Below are positions 9,095 to 17,612 of a DNA stretch of 64,000 bases, one piece after another. The notes beneath the pieces were generated by a model, which had not been told where the DNA came from, made no database searches, and saw only the letters and a program-made list of their open reading frames with translations. The position numbers were made by a program, and so were the translations under genes. Numbering within the stretch: position 1 is the first letter of the stretch; every line of letters starts with the position of its first letter. This DNA is from Azoarcus sp. DD4 (GTDB taxonomy: Bacteria > Pseudomonadota > Gammaproteobacteria > Burkholderiales > Rhodocyclaceae). The stretch lies in the NCBI RefSeq assembly GCF_006496635.1, contig NZ_CP022958.1, positions 5,146,001 to 5,210,000 on the forward strand. The letters run 5' to 3'.

Positions 9095-9538
9095 GGACGC
9101 AGCTCACCTGTCCGTTGCGACCTGTGGCGCGGTGTGCCAGTAGACAGATAGACTTCGGAATGAAATCCGATGCTCTGGCTGTTGGTGGATGTGCTTGGCT
9201 CGCTTTGGATCACCCGCAACGGCCTGCGTTGACCAGGCCGAAGACTTGAGTCCACAATCGAGTCCATTCCGTGACGCTTGGATCGGAAAAGACGTTCGTA
9301 ATAAGCGAGTTAGCGACCGGGTGCTGTTCCCTTCGCCCGCTCCATCCAGACCGCATTCCCCGCACTTTCCAGCTGCATTTTCGGGCAGATCCGGCCTCCG
9401 GCAGGGGCTTTACAAGGCGGATTCGCCCTGTAGAATCCGGCACATAGCCGTTGAGCACCGCAGCCGGACGCGTATTCCACCGCCTGGCCACCCGGGTTGC
9501 CATCCATGGCTCGACAACCCTCGGCGGAGTACCGGCAC
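9095..9538. other. Intergenic stretch without a gene
   Basis: The 444 bp between the lysR stop and the metallopeptidase start hold only short frames with no recognisable protein. The one signal found is a sigma-70-like promoter at 9409-9436, annotated separately. No tRNA, insertion sequence or long repeat was seen. Confidence 0.5.
9409..9436 (+). promoter_or_regulatory. Candidate sigma-70 promoter
   Basis: TTTACA at 9409-9414 and TAGAAT at 9431-9436 are separated by 16 bp, and the -10 is preceded by TG at 9429-9430 (CTGTAGAAT). It points toward the exported metallopeptidase gene and would give a 5' leader of about 95 nt. This is a sequence match only. Confidence 0.4.
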
Positions 9539-10522
9539 ATGCGGCCAAACCCCTCGATCCCCGGCAGCCTGGCTGCTGCGTACCTGGTGTGCCGGCGCGG
9601 CGTGTTGCGGCTGTTCTATCTGCTCGTTCTGCTGACATTCATCCTCGTGGCCAAGCCGGCCCGCGCCCATCCCGATCAGGGGCAGCCTCACGGCGCTCAT
9701 CCGCCGATACGCATCGCGCCCCACGGCTGGGGCAATACCACGCTGGCCGATCTGCAGCAGGTACTGGATGCCGTGGCGGAGGTCATCGCGTCGCACTTTC
9801 CCGAACGTCAGCTCGGTGCAATACGGGTGGTGCCCGGTGAAGGCGGGCCGATGGCCTTCTACGACAAGGGTTCCGACGGCGAATACGTCATCCAGCTAAG
9901 CGCACGCCATTCGCGCTGGCACCAGTTCGTCTATCAGTTCTCGCACGAACTCTGCCACGTCTACTCCAACTTCGATGAAAAGCCGCCCACGCACGACGGC
10001 CAAGTCGAGAACCGCAACCAGTGGTTCGAGGAAAGCGTCTGTGAGGCAGCCGCGCTCTACACCCTGAACGAACTCGCCACGCGATGGGAGCGGCAACCGC
10101 CCGCGCCGCAGTTCGCCGGCTACGACGCCACGCTCAAGGCCTTGCTCGCCTACCTGGTGAATGAACCCCATCGCCAACTGACGTCATCGACCTCGCTGGC
10201 AAGCTGGTTCAGGACCAACCACGCGATGCTGGAGACGGATCCCTACCTGCGCGACAAGAACGAGGTGATCGCCAACCGGCTGCTGCCGCTGTTCGAGCAG
10301 ACGCCCGACGCGCTCGGTGCAATCGGATTCCTCAACGCCCACGCCGACGACGCCGGCAAGCGTTTCGGCGACTATCTCGCAGCCTGGCTGGACGCCTGCC
10401 CGGAGCGGCACCGGAAGGTGGTCCTGGACATCATGGCGATGTTCGGTCAGCCCTGGCCGAACACGGCGCTGGCGCTGGCCTCCCCTGCCGCGCCGCCGGT
10501 CGCGATCGCGGGACGCGACTGA
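9539..10522 (+). CDS. Exported putative zinc metallopeptidase
   Basis: A 327-residue protein with a long signal segment (RRGVLRLFYLLVLLTFILVAKPARA) followed by a mature domain. It contains an HExxH zinc motif (SHELCHVYSNF) and, about 40 residues later, WFEESVCEAAAL, where a Glu could be the third zinc ligand as in gluzincins. The C-terminal half is helical and Trp/His rich. The ATG at 9539 is preferred because GGCGGAG lies just upstream; ATG 9506 and TTG 9497 are in-frame alternatives. The substrate is unknown. Assignment as a peptidase is inferred from the motif alone. Confidence 0.6.
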   Translation: MRPNPSIPGSLAAAYLVCRRGVLRLFYLLVLLTFILVAKPARAHPDQGQPHGAHPPIRIAPHGWGNTTLADLQQVLDAVAEVIASHFPERQLGAIRVVPGEGGPMAFYDKGSDGEYVIQLSARHSRWHQFVYQFSHELCHVYSNFDEKPPTHDGQVENRNQWFEESVCEAAALYTLNELATRWERQPPAPQFAGYDATLKALLAYLVNEPHRQLTSSTSLASWFRTNHAMLETDPYLRDKNEVIANRLLPLFEQTPDALGAIGFLNAHADDAGKRFGDYLAAWLDACPERHRKVVLDIMAMFGQPWPNTALALASPAAPPVAIAGRD

Positions 10523-10550
10523 ACGGCACGCGGCGGGGTCGCCACATCAC

Positions 10551-10874
10551 TTACCAGGACGCGCTCTGCGGCTGGTCGTAGATGCTGAAGCGGATATCGC
10601 CCGCATTCGCAGCGTGCGTCTTGCCCATCGGCACCTGCTCGGGACCGGCGCGTCCGGCCTGGCCCATGCGGCTTTCGCCCGACATCGCCATCGTCCGGTC
10701 GGCCTCATGGTCGCGTGCCAGCTGATACACGCTGTCGCGCAGGTCCTGCGACAGACCCGGTGCCGTGCTCGTCGCACCGCCCATCGCGGCGTCGCCCGCC
10801 GCAGCGCCGAAAGACATGCCGAGCAGGACGCTGGCTGCAACCGTCGACATCAGGGTGTGGTTGAGGTGTTTCAT
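10551..10874 (-). CDS. Small exported protein, function unknown
   Basis: A 107-residue protein with an N-terminal signal peptide (HTLMSTVAASVLLGMSFGAAAG) and a ribosome-binding site CAGGAGA upstream of the ATG. The mature chain is short, polar and Met/Gly/Ala rich (AMSGESRMGQAGRAGPEQVPMGK) with no Cys. No family recognised. It is convergent with the metallopeptidase gene, with 28 bp between their ends. Confidence 0.5.
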   Translation of the reverse strand: MKHLNHTLMSTVAASVLLGMSFGAAAGDAAMGGATSTAPGLSQDLRDSVYQLARDHEADRTMAMSGESRMGQAGRAGPEQVPMGKTHAANAGDIRFSIYDQPQSASW

Positions 10875-11217
10875 GGTCGTTCTCCTGAGAGAGTCTGCTG
10901 GGGCGACAGGCGGTTTGCCTGTACAGCCTTCGTCGGAGAACGCGCCTGATTCTTACAGCCGGACTACTGAAACCACACTGCCGACACAGGTTAAGGGGCA
11001 GCCCTCCGATCGCTTGCCTGCACCCGGAACGTCTGACGAGGAGCAGTGCTTCCGGCCGGTGAGGATGCGGCGACACGCCATGGTCCGCCCATCCCTGCCT
11101 TGGAAAGCCGCCATGCCGACGCACGGCGGTCCGCGCCAACGCGCTGACGTGCCCGGTATTGGCGGCGCAGGCGAGGCAGTTCCATTCTAGTTCACACCCG
11201 CCTGCCTGCCGGAAAGC
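10875..11217. other. Intergenic stretch with a short inverted repeat
   Basis: 343 bp without a convincing gene. Positions 10906-10922 read ACAGGC-GGTTT-GCCTGT, a 6-bp inverted repeat with a 5-nt loop, located 32 bp upstream of the minus-strand 107-residue gene. It could be an operator or a leader hairpin for that gene. Nothing else was recognised. Confidence 0.4.
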
Positions 11218-11454
11218 TCAGCGCTCGCCCTGCGTCTCCGCGTTCGGATCGGGATCGGGATCGCGCATCAGCGCCACCGCCAGGCGGATACCGATGAACG
11301 CATTGGCCAGCGCGAATCCGGCCACCACCAGCGTTACCGAAGGCAACAGCGGGTAGCTGCGCAGCACCCAGGCCAGCAGGGACGACAACAGGTTCAGCGT
11401 CACCATCAACCAGAAACGGGGATTGCGAGGCTGGTAGATCCGGGAGAGCTTCAT
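11218..11454 (-). CDS. Small two-helix inner-membrane protein
   Basis: A 78-residue protein with two predicted membrane helices (FWLMVTLNLLSSLLAWVL and LLPSVTLVVAGFALANAFIGI) separated by a short loop and followed by an acidic tail (RDPDPDPNAETQGE). It is divergent from the nitronate monooxygenase gene, with 84 bp between the starts. No domain recognised; function unknown. Codon use and GC at third positions look like the neighbours, which supports a real gene. Confidence 0.5.
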   Translation of the reverse strand: MKLSRIYQPRNPRFWLMVTLNLLSSLLAWVLRSYPLLPSVTLVVAGFALANAFIGIRLAVALMRDPDPDPNAETQGER

Positions 11455-11538
11455 GCACGGGCCACGGCGGCAGCGCCGTTGTTGTCAGGGGGCCCGACAG
11501 CCTACACTGCCCGCGCCCGCCGCCAACAGGAGATTCGC

Positions 11539-12594
11539 ATGCAGGCCACCACGCCCTTCACCGCCGCACTCGGCATCGAGCACCCGATCATCCAGGCACC
11601 GATGGCCGGCGGGGCCACCACGCCGGAGCTGGTCGCCGCGGTGTCCAATGCCGGCGCGCTCGGTTCGTTCGCTGCCGCCATCCTTGCACCCTCGGCCATC
11701 GCGGATGCCGTCGGGCGCATCCGCGCGCTCACCGACCGTCCTTTCAACGTAAACCTCTTCGTGCTCGACACCCCGGCCGTCAGCGCCGCCCAGCTCGCCC
11801 GCGCCCACGCCCTGCTCGATCCGCTGCGCGCCGAACTCGGCCTGCCGCCGGGCAACACACCGGCACGCTTCTGCGAAGACCCGCAGACCCAGCTCGAAGC
11901 GACGCTCCAACTCGCCCCGCCGGTGGTGAGCTTCACCTTCGGCATCCTCGATACCGCCACCGTGGCCCGCTTCCATCGTGCCGGCAGCAAGGTGATCGGC
12001 ACCGCCACCACCGTTGCCGAGGCGCTCGCCTGGGAAGCGGCCGGCGCCGACTACGTGTGCGCGCAGGGCTACGAAGCCGGCGGCCATCGCGGCACCTTCC
12101 TCGGCGACATGGAGCAGTCCGGCATCGGCCTGATGGCACTGCTGCCGCAGATCGCGCGCGCGGTTCGCATCCCGGTGATCGCCGCCGGCGGCATCATGGA
12201 CGGCCGCGCCATCGCCGCGTCGCTGCTGCTCGGCGCCCAGGCTGCGCAGTTGGGCACCGCTTTCCTGTGCTGCCCGGAATCCGGCATTCCAGAGGTCTGG
12301 AAAGACGCGGTACGCACCGCGCACGACGACGGCACCCGGTTGACCCGAGCCTTCTCCGGCCGCCACGCCCGTGGCGTGGTCAATGCCTATATGGAGAAGC
12401 TGCGCGGCGTGGAAAGCGAGCTGCCGCCCTACCCGGTGCAGAACGCCCTGACCGGCGAACTGCGTCAGGCCGCCGCCCGCCAGGGCAGGGCCGACTACAT
12501 GTCGCTGTGGGCCGGCCAGGGCGCCGGGATGGCGCGCACCCTGCCAGCGGCCGAGCTGGTGCGCGTGCTGGCTGCCGAACTGACCGCGGCCTGA
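11539..12594 (+). CDS. Nitronate monooxygenase (2-nitropropane dioxygenase family)
   Basis: A 351-residue FMN-dependent TIM-barrel enzyme of the nitronate monooxygenase family, which oxidises alkyl nitronates to carbonyl compounds and nitrite. Visible motifs are IEHPIIQAPMAGGATTPELVAAVSNAG at the N-terminus, the FMN-binding AAGGIMDGRAIAASLLLGAQAAQLGTAF and QGYEAGGHRGTF carrying the expected catalytic His. The ATG at 11539 follows ACAGGAGA at 11526-11533; a 20-residue upstream extension lacks homology and is rejected. It stands alone, upstream of the hydrogenase locus. Confidence 0.85.
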   Translation: MQATTPFTAALGIEHPIIQAPMAGGATTPELVAAVSNAGALGSFAAAILAPSAIADAVGRIRALTDRPFNVNLFVLDTPAVSAAQLARAHALLDPLRAELGLPPGNTPARFCEDPQTQLEATLQLAPPVVSFTFGILDTATVARFHRAGSKVIGTATTVAEALAWEAAGADYVCAQGYEAGGHRGTFLGDMEQSGIGLMALLPQIARAVRIPVIAAGGIMDGRAIAASLLLGAQAAQLGTAFLCCPESGIPEVWKDAVRTAHDDGTRLTRAFSGRHARGVVNAYMEKLRGVESELPPYPVQNALTGELRQAAARQGRADYMSLWAGQGAGMARTLPAAELVRVLAAELTAA

Positions 12595-12608
12595 GCCCTG
12601 CGGGCGGC

Positions 12609-12631
12609 TTGCCGCCTTCCAGCCGGCAAGC
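12609..12631 (+). terminator. Possible hairpin terminator after the nitronate monooxygenase gene
   Basis: CTTGCCG at 12609-12615 pairs with CGGCAAG at 12625-12631 across a 9-nt loop. It lies 15 bp after the stop. No U-run follows, so factor-dependent termination or mere RNA protection is equally possible. Confidence 0.35.
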
Positions 12632-12715
12632 AGGCCGGTAAGCCGCTTATCACCCCGCATCTCGACCCTATGCGATAAGTCATAAAAAACATCGCTTTAA
12701 GAGCAGACCGCACGG

Positions 12716-12731
12716 TGGCACGGAACTTGTT
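12716..12731 (+). promoter_or_regulatory. Sigma-54 (-24/-12) promoter of hupSLC
   Basis: The sequence TGGCACG-GAAC-TTGTT matches the sigma-54 consensus TGGCACG-N4-TTGCW except for T in place of C in the -12 element. It lies 62 bp upstream of the hupS ATG, preceded by an AT-rich patch at about 12673-12701 where IHF or an activator could act. This fits activation by the NtrC-type HoxA encoded downstream, as in Cupriavidus and rhizobial hydrogenase loci. Confidence 0.75.
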
Positions 12732-12793
12732 GTGACCCTCACCACGCCCGCCGCAACGAAGCGGCGGACGCACGAAAGCAGGGGGGTACAACA

Positions 12794-13882
12794 ATGACCG
12801 AAACCTTTTACGACGTACTACGCCGCCAGGGTATCACCCGGCGCAGCTTCCTCAAGTTCTGCAGCCTCACCGCCACCTCGCTCGGCCTGGGTTCGGCCGC
12901 TGCGCCGCAGATCGCCCATGCGCTGGAAACCAAGCCGCGCACCCCGGTGCTGTGGCTGCACGGGCTGGAATGCACCTGTTGCTCGGAATCCTTCATCCGC
13001 TCGGCGCACCCGCTGACCAAGGACGTGGTGCTGTCGATGCTGTCGCTCGACTACGACGACACCCTGATGGCCGCCGCCGGCCACCAGGCTGAGGCGATCC
13101 TCGACGAGATCCGCAAGAAGTACAAAGGCAACTACATCCTCGCGGTGGAAGGCAACCCGCCGCTGAACGAAGACGGCATGTTCGCCATCCAGGGCGGCCG
13201 CCCCTTCGTCGAGAAGCTGCGCGAGACCGCTGCCGACTGCAAGGCGATCATTTCCTGGGGCTCCTGTGCCTCGTGGGGCTGCGTGCAGGCCGCCAAGCCC
13301 AACCCGACCCGCGCCACGCCGGTGCACAAGGTCATCACCGACAAACCCATCGTCAAAGTGCCGGGCTGCCCGCCGATCGCGGAGGTGATGACGGCGGTGG
13401 TCACCTACATGCTGACCTTCGACAAGCTGCCGGAGCTGGACCGCATGGGCCGGCCGAAGATGTTCTACGGCCAGCGCATCCACGACAAATGCTACCGCCG
13501 CCCCCACTTCGACGCCGGCCAGTTCGCCGAGGCCTGGGACGACGAAGGCTCGCGCAAGGGCTACTGCCTCTACAAGATGGGCTGCAAGGGTCCGACCACC
13601 TATAACGCCTGCTCCACCGTGCGCTGGAACGAGGGCGTGTCCTTCCCGATCCAGTCGGGCCACGGCTGCATCGGCTGCTCGGAAGATGGTTTCTGGGACA
13701 AGGGCGGTTTCTACGACCGCGTCACCGACATCAAGCAATTCGGCATCGAAGCCAACGCCGACAAGGTCGGCGCCACCGCCGCCGGGGTGGTCGGCGCGAG
13801 CGTGGCCGCGCATGCGGCCGTCACCGCGCTGGCGCGCGCGCGCAGCAAGACCGGCATCGACGTGAAGCAAGGGGAACAGTAA
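12794..13882 (+). CDS. hupS: Uptake [NiFe]-hydrogenase small subunit, O2-tolerant type
   Basis: A 362-residue iron-sulfur subunit that carries electrons from the NiFe site to cytochrome b. A Tat signal lies at residues 16-21 (RRSFLK), with likely cleavage after AHA at residue 43. The proximal-cluster region reads ECTCCSES (C60, C62, C63), and GSCASWGC supplies two more Cys (about 158 and 163). These are the two supernumerary cysteines (19 and 120 in mature HoxK numbering) that form the [4Fe-3S] cluster of group 1d O2-tolerant enzymes. The C-terminal anchor helix (VGASVAAHAAVTALARA) tethers it to the membrane. The stop is 2 bp before hupL. Confidence 0.95.
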   Translation: MTETFYDVLRRQGITRRSFLKFCSLTATSLGLGSAAAPQIAHALETKPRTPVLWLHGLECTCCSESFIRSAHPLTKDVVLSMLSLDYDDTLMAAAGHQAEAILDEIRKKYKGNYILAVEGNPPLNEDGMFAIQGGRPFVEKLRETAADCKAIISWGSCASWGCVQAAKPNPTRATPVHKVITDKPIVKVPGCPPIAEVMTAVVTYMLTFDKLPELDRMGRPKMFYGQRIHDKCYRRPHFDAGQFAEAWDDEGSRKGYCLYKMGCKGPTTYNACSTVRWNEGVSFPIQSGHGCIGCSEDGFWDKGGFYDRVTDIKQFGIEANADKVGATAAGVVGASVAAHAAVTALARARSKTGIDVKQGEQ

Positions 13883-13884
13883 TC

Positions 13885-15675
13885 ATGGGCGTGTACGAGA
13901 CTCAGGGCTTCAAGCTCGACAACACCGGCAAGCGCGTCGTCGTCGATCCGGTCACACGGATCGAGGGCCACATGCGCGTCGAGGTGAACCTCGACAGCAA
14001 CAACGTGATCCGCAACGCGGTGTCCACCGGCACCATGTGGCGCGGCCTCGAAGTCATCCTCAAGGGCCGCGACCCGCGCGACGCCTGGGCCTTCACCGAG
14101 CGCATCTGCGGCGTGTGCACCGGCACCCACGCGCTGACCAGCGTGCGCGCGGTGGAAGACGCGCTCGGCATCGACATCCCGGAAAACGCCAACTCCATCC
14201 GCAACCTGATGCAGCTCACGCTGCAGGTGCACGACCACCTGGTGCACTTCTACCACCTGCATGCGCTCGACTGGGTGGACGTGGTCAGCGCGCTGAAGGC
14301 CGACCCCAAGAAGACCTCCGAACTCGCGCAGAGCATCTCGAGCTGGCCGAACTCCTCGCCCGGTTACTTCCGCGACATCCAGAACCGGCTGAAGAAGTTC
14401 GTCGAATCCGGCCAGCTCGGCCCCTTCATGAACGGCTACTGGGGCAACCCGGCCTACAAGCTGCCGCCGGAAGCCAACCTGATGGCGGTGACCCACTACC
14501 TGGAAGCGCTCGACTTCCAGAAGGACATCGTCAAGATCCACACCATCTTCGGCGGCAAGAACCCGCACCCGAACTGGCTGGTGGGCGGCATGCCGTGCGC
14601 GATCAACCTCGACGGCGTCGGCGCCGTGGGTGCGATCAACATGGAGCGGCTCAACCTGGTCAAGAGCATCATCGACCGCTCGATCGAGTTCATCGACCAG
14701 GTCTACCTGCCCGACCTCGTTGCCATCGCATCCTTCTACAAGGACTGGACCTACGGCGGCGGCATCTCCTCGCTGTCACTGCTGTCCTACGGCGACATCC
14801 CGGACCGCGCCAACGACTACGGCGCCTCCAACCTGCTGCTGCCGCGCGGCGCGATCATCAACGGCGACCTGAGCAAGATCCACGAGGTGGACCTGCGCGA
14901 TCCGGAGGAGATCCAGGAATTCGTCTCCCACTCCTGGTACAAGTACGCCGACGAGACCCGCGGCCTGCACCCCTGGGACGGCGTCACCGAACCCAACTTC
15001 GTGCTCGGCAAGAACACCAAGGGTACCAAGACCAACGTCCAGTCCTTCGACGAGGAAGGCAAGTATTCCTGGATCAAGTCGCCGCGCTGGCGCGGCCACG
15101 CCATGGAAGTCGGCCCGCTGGCGCGCTACGTCATCGGCTACGTGCAGGGCAATCCGGAATTCAAGGAGCCGGTCGACAAGCTGCTCAAGGACCTCGGCCT
15201 GCCGCTGCAGGCGATCTTCTCCACGCTGGGCCGCACCGCGGCGCGCGGCCTGGAAGCCTCGTGGGCGGCGCACAAGATGTCCTACTTCTACGACAAGCTG
15301 ATCGCCAACATCAAGGCTGGCGACAGCGCCACCGCCAACATCGACAAGTGGGAACCCTCCACCTGGCCGAAGGAGGTCAAGGGCGTGGGCTTCACCGAAG
15401 CGCCGCGCGGTGCGCTCGGCCACTGGATCAAGATCAAGGACGGCAAGATCGACAACTACCAGGCGGTGGTACCGACCACCTGGAACGGCAGCCCGCGCGA
15501 CCACAAGGGCCAGATCGGCGCCTTCGAGGCCAGCCTGATGAACACCCCGGTGGCCAAGGCCGACGAACCGCTGGAGATCCTGCGCACCCTGCACTCCTTC
15601 GATCCCTGCCTGGCCTGCTCCACCCACGTGATGAGCCCCGACGGACAGGAGATGGCCCAGGTGAAAGTGCGCTGA
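13885..15675 (+). CDS. hupL: Uptake [NiFe]-hydrogenase large subunit
   Basis: A 596-residue subunit holding the Ni-Fe(CN)2CO active site. The two Cys pairs are intact: L1 RICGVC (C75, C78) and L2 DPCLAC (C575, C578). His581 follows, after which the maturation endopeptidase HupD should remove the last 15 residues (VMSPDGQEMAQVKVR). The N-terminal VDPVTRIEGHMRVEVNLD is typical of the family. It starts two bases after hupS and is 161 bp ahead of hupC. The exported complex is carried by the HupS Tat signal. Confidence 0.95.
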   Translation: MGVYETQGFKLDNTGKRVVVDPVTRIEGHMRVEVNLDSNNVIRNAVSTGTMWRGLEVILKGRDPRDAWAFTERICGVCTGTHALTSVRAVEDALGIDIPENANSIRNLMQLTLQVHDHLVHFYHLHALDWVDVVSALKADPKKTSELAQSISSWPNSSPGYFRDIQNRLKKFVESGQLGPFMNGYWGNPAYKLPPEANLMAVTHYLEALDFQKDIVKIHTIFGGKNPHPNWLVGGMPCAINLDGVGAVGAINMERLNLVKSIIDRSIEFIDQVYLPDLVAIASFYKDWTYGGGISSLSLLSYGDIPDRANDYGASNLLLPRGAIINGDLSKIHEVDLRDPEEIQEFVSHSWYKYADETRGLHPWDGVTEPNFVLGKNTKGTKTNVQSFDEEGKYSWIKSPRWRGHAMEVGPLARYVIGYVQGNPEFKEPVDKLLKDLGLPLQAIFSTLGRTAARGLEASWAAHKMSYFYDKLIANIKAGDSATANIDKWEPSTWPKEVKGVGFTEAPRGALGHWIKIKDGKIDNYQAVVPTTWNGSPRDHKGQIGAFEASLMNTPVAKADEPLEILRTLHSFDPCLACSTHVMSPDGQEMAQVKVR

Positions 15676-15835
15676 TTGACGGGGCGAGGACAGGCAGGGC
15701 GGCACCCCCTACGACAGGCGGAGCGTCCTCCCTCCCCACTCCTCATGGGCCGCCGTCGGCCCCCTGCCACCTCGCCTCCTTTTTCAGCCGCTCTTCATCC
15801 GCACACATCCTTCCGCCACCTCGGAGGTAATACAA

Positions 15836-16543
15836 ATGCTTGCTCAACAAGACGCATTCGAAGCCGAGCGCAGCGCGCGCATGGTGAAGGCGGTGTACGT
15901 GTACGAAGCGCCGCTGCGCCTGTGGCACTGGGTGAACGCGCTCGCCATCACCGTACTCGCCATCACCGGCTACTTCATCGGCAAACCCCTGCCGGCGCTG
16001 TCGGGCGACACCAGCGCGCAATACCTGATGGGCTGGATCCGCTTCCTGCACTTCAGTGCCGCCTACGTGTTCGCGATCGGCTTCCTCGGCCGCATCTACT
16101 GGGCCATCGTCGGCAACCACCACGCCCGCCAGATCTTCCTGCTGCCCATCTTCGACGGCAAATGGTGGAGCGAGGTGTTCTACGAACTGCGCTGGTACCT
16201 GTTCCTGGTCAAGGAGCCCAACAAGTACGTCGGCCACAACCCGCTGGCGCAACTGATGATGTTCCTGTTCTTCACCATCGGCGCGGTGTACATGATCCTC
16301 ACCGGCTTCGCGCTGTACGGCGAAGGCCTGGGTGTCGGCAGCTGGGCCGACACGATGTTCGGCTGGGTGATCGGCGTGCTCGGCGGCAACAGCATGCAGG
16401 TGCACAGCCTGCACCGGCTGGGCATGTGGGTGACGCTGTGCTTCGTGATCGTGCATGTGTATGCGGCGATCCGCGAAGACATCATGAGCCGCCAGAGCCT
16501 GATCAGCACCATGGTCAGCGGCTGGCGGATGTTCAAGGACTGA
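15836..16543 (+). CDS. hupC: Hydrogenase b-type cytochrome subunit
   Basis: A 235-residue integral membrane di-haem cytochrome b that accepts electrons from HupSL and passes them to the quinone pool. Four membrane helices are evident, with haem-ligand His residues in LRLWHWVNALAI, IRFLHFSAAYVFAIGF and LHRLGMWVTLCFVIVHVYAAI. The conserved C-terminal REDIMSRQSLISTMVSGWRMFKD is present. A strong GAGGTAA lies at 15824-15830. The 160-bp gap after hupL has no obvious gene. Confidence 0.95.
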   Translation: MLAQQDAFEAERSARMVKAVYVYEAPLRLWHWVNALAITVLAITGYFIGKPLPALSGDTSAQYLMGWIRFLHFSAAYVFAIGFLGRIYWAIVGNHHARQIFLLPIFDGKWWSEVFYELRWYLFLVKEPNKYVGHNPLAQLMMFLFFTIGAVYMILTGFALYGEGLGVGSWADTMFGWVIGVLGGNSMQVHSLHRLGMWVTLCFVIVHVYAAIREDIMSRQSLISTMVSGWRMFKD

Positions 16544-16549
16544 CGCCTC

Positions 16550-16894
16550 ATGGCCCTGCCCCGGCCGCAGGCTGCGCCGCCCGCCCCGGCGGGCGAAGTG
16601 CCGGGGCGGGCGCGCTGGCGCGCAACGGCACCGCCCGCCGGCACCCGCCACCCCATCCATCCCGGCCGCTTCCTCGAAACCCGCTTCCTGATTCCCGCCG
16701 CCATCTCGCAGGACGCACTGGCGCGCGCCCTCGGCATCTCGCGCCGCCGCGTCAATGAACTGGTGCGCGGGCGCCGCGCGATCTCGCCCGACACCGCGGT
16801 CCGCCTCGGCCGCTTCTTCGGCACCGACCCCCGCTTCTGGACCGCCCTGCAGGCCGAGTGGGACACTTTCGAGGCGATGCGCAGCGCCGGCTGA
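16550..16894 (+). CDS. HigA-family HTH (antitoxin-like) regulator without a toxin gene
   Basis: A 114-residue protein whose residues from about 35 match the HigA/XRE addiction-module antitoxin family: HPIHPGRFLETRFLIPAAISQDALARALGISRRRVNELVRGRRAISPDTAVRLGRFFGTDPRFWTALQAEWD. The HTH is the central ISQDALARALGISRRRVNELV. It starts 6 bp after the hupC stop, so it is probably transcribed with hupSLC. No HigB/RelE-like partner is seen on either side, so it may act as a plain repressor. The N-terminal 30 residues are Pro/Ala rich and unusual for the family. Confidence 0.75.
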   Translation: MALPRPQAAPPAPAGEVPGRARWRATAPPAGTRHPIHPGRFLETRFLIPAAISQDALARALGISRRRVNELVRGRRAISPDTAVRLGRFFGTDPRFWTALQAEWDTFEAMRSAG

Positions 16895-16978
16895 AGCATA
16901 CCCCCGCGCGAACTTTCGCCACGTCCGGCCTGTCTCCGCCACATCCCGCCGCTTGCGCGGCACTGCCGGAGATTCGAC

Positions 16979-17572
16979 GTGCACACGCCCACCCTGCTTG
17001 CCCTCGGCCTGATCGCTCTGGGCGCCGCCCTGCCCGCCGGCGCGGCGAACGATGCCGCCGCGGCGGCGGCCACGCAAGCCGCGCCATCGGCCGGTCCGCT
17101 GCTCGACCACAGCTTCCGCCGCCTGCACGCCGCCGAAACGCTCAATCTGCGCGAACGCTACGCCGGCCAGCCCCTGCTCATCGTCAACACCGCCAGCCAC
17201 TGCGGCTACACCGGCCAGTTCAAGGAGCTGGAGGCGATGCACCAGCGCTACCGCGGCAAGGGGCTGAAAGTGCTCGGATTCTCGTCGGACGACTTCAACC
17301 AGGAGGCCGACAACGAAGCCAAGGCGGCGAACGTCTGCTTCGTTAACTTCGGTGTCAGCTTCGACATGTTCGCGCCCATCCATGTGCGCGGCGGCGAAGC
17401 CCACCCGCTGTTCCGCGAGCTCGCCCGCCAGTCGCAGGCGCCGCGCTGGAACTTCTTCAAGTACGTGGTCGACCGCAGGGGCCAGGTGATCGCGAGCTTC
17501 GAGAGCTCGGTCAAGCCGGACGCACCCGAGGTCGTCGCCGCGATCGAGCAGGCGATCGCGAGCGGCCGCTGA
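16979..17572 (+). CDS. Exported glutathione-peroxidase-family protein
   Basis: A 197-residue thiol peroxidase of the glutathione peroxidase fold with a signal peptide (LLALGLIALGAALPAGAAN), so it should act in the periplasm. The catalytic region reads NTASHCGYTGQF, with the peroxidatic Cys in place of selenocysteine, followed by KGLKVLGFSSDDFNQE, which supplies the expected Gln, and later RWNFFKYVVDRRGQV. It starts with GTG at 16979 (CGGAGA upstream). Its position between hupC and hupD suggests, but does not prove, peroxide protection of the periplasmic hydrogenase. Confidence 0.8.
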   Translation: MHTPTLLALGLIALGAALPAGAANDAAAAAATQAAPSAGPLLDHSFRRLHAAETLNLRERYAGQPLLIVNTASHCGYTGQFKELEAMHQRYRGKGLKVLGFSSDDFNQEADNEAKAANVCFVNFGVSFDMFAPIHVRGGEAHPLFRELARQSQAPRWNFFKYVVDRRGQVIASFESSVKPDAPEVVAAIEQAIASGR

Positions 17573-17602
17573 GCGCCGGCGCACCTCGCGGCACACCGGC
17601 GC
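17573..17602. terminator. Hairpin between convergent genes
   Basis: GCGCCGG at 17573-17579 pairs with CCGGCGC at 17596-17602, located right after the peroxidase stop and before the end of the convergent AAA+ gene. It may work as a two-way terminator; no T-run is present. Confidence 0.35.
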
Positions 17603-17612
17603 CACCGCCGAC

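Noticed and set aside
9095..9538. A possible tRNA or attachment site after lysR
   Set aside because: No cloverleaf, CCA-end pattern or direct repeat with an integrase was found; only a sigma-70-like promoter is supported.
11485..12660. Long minus-strand frame opposite the nitronate monooxygenase gene
   Set aside because: Shadow of a well-conserved enzyme gene; composition is Gly/Arg/Gln-rich with no domain.
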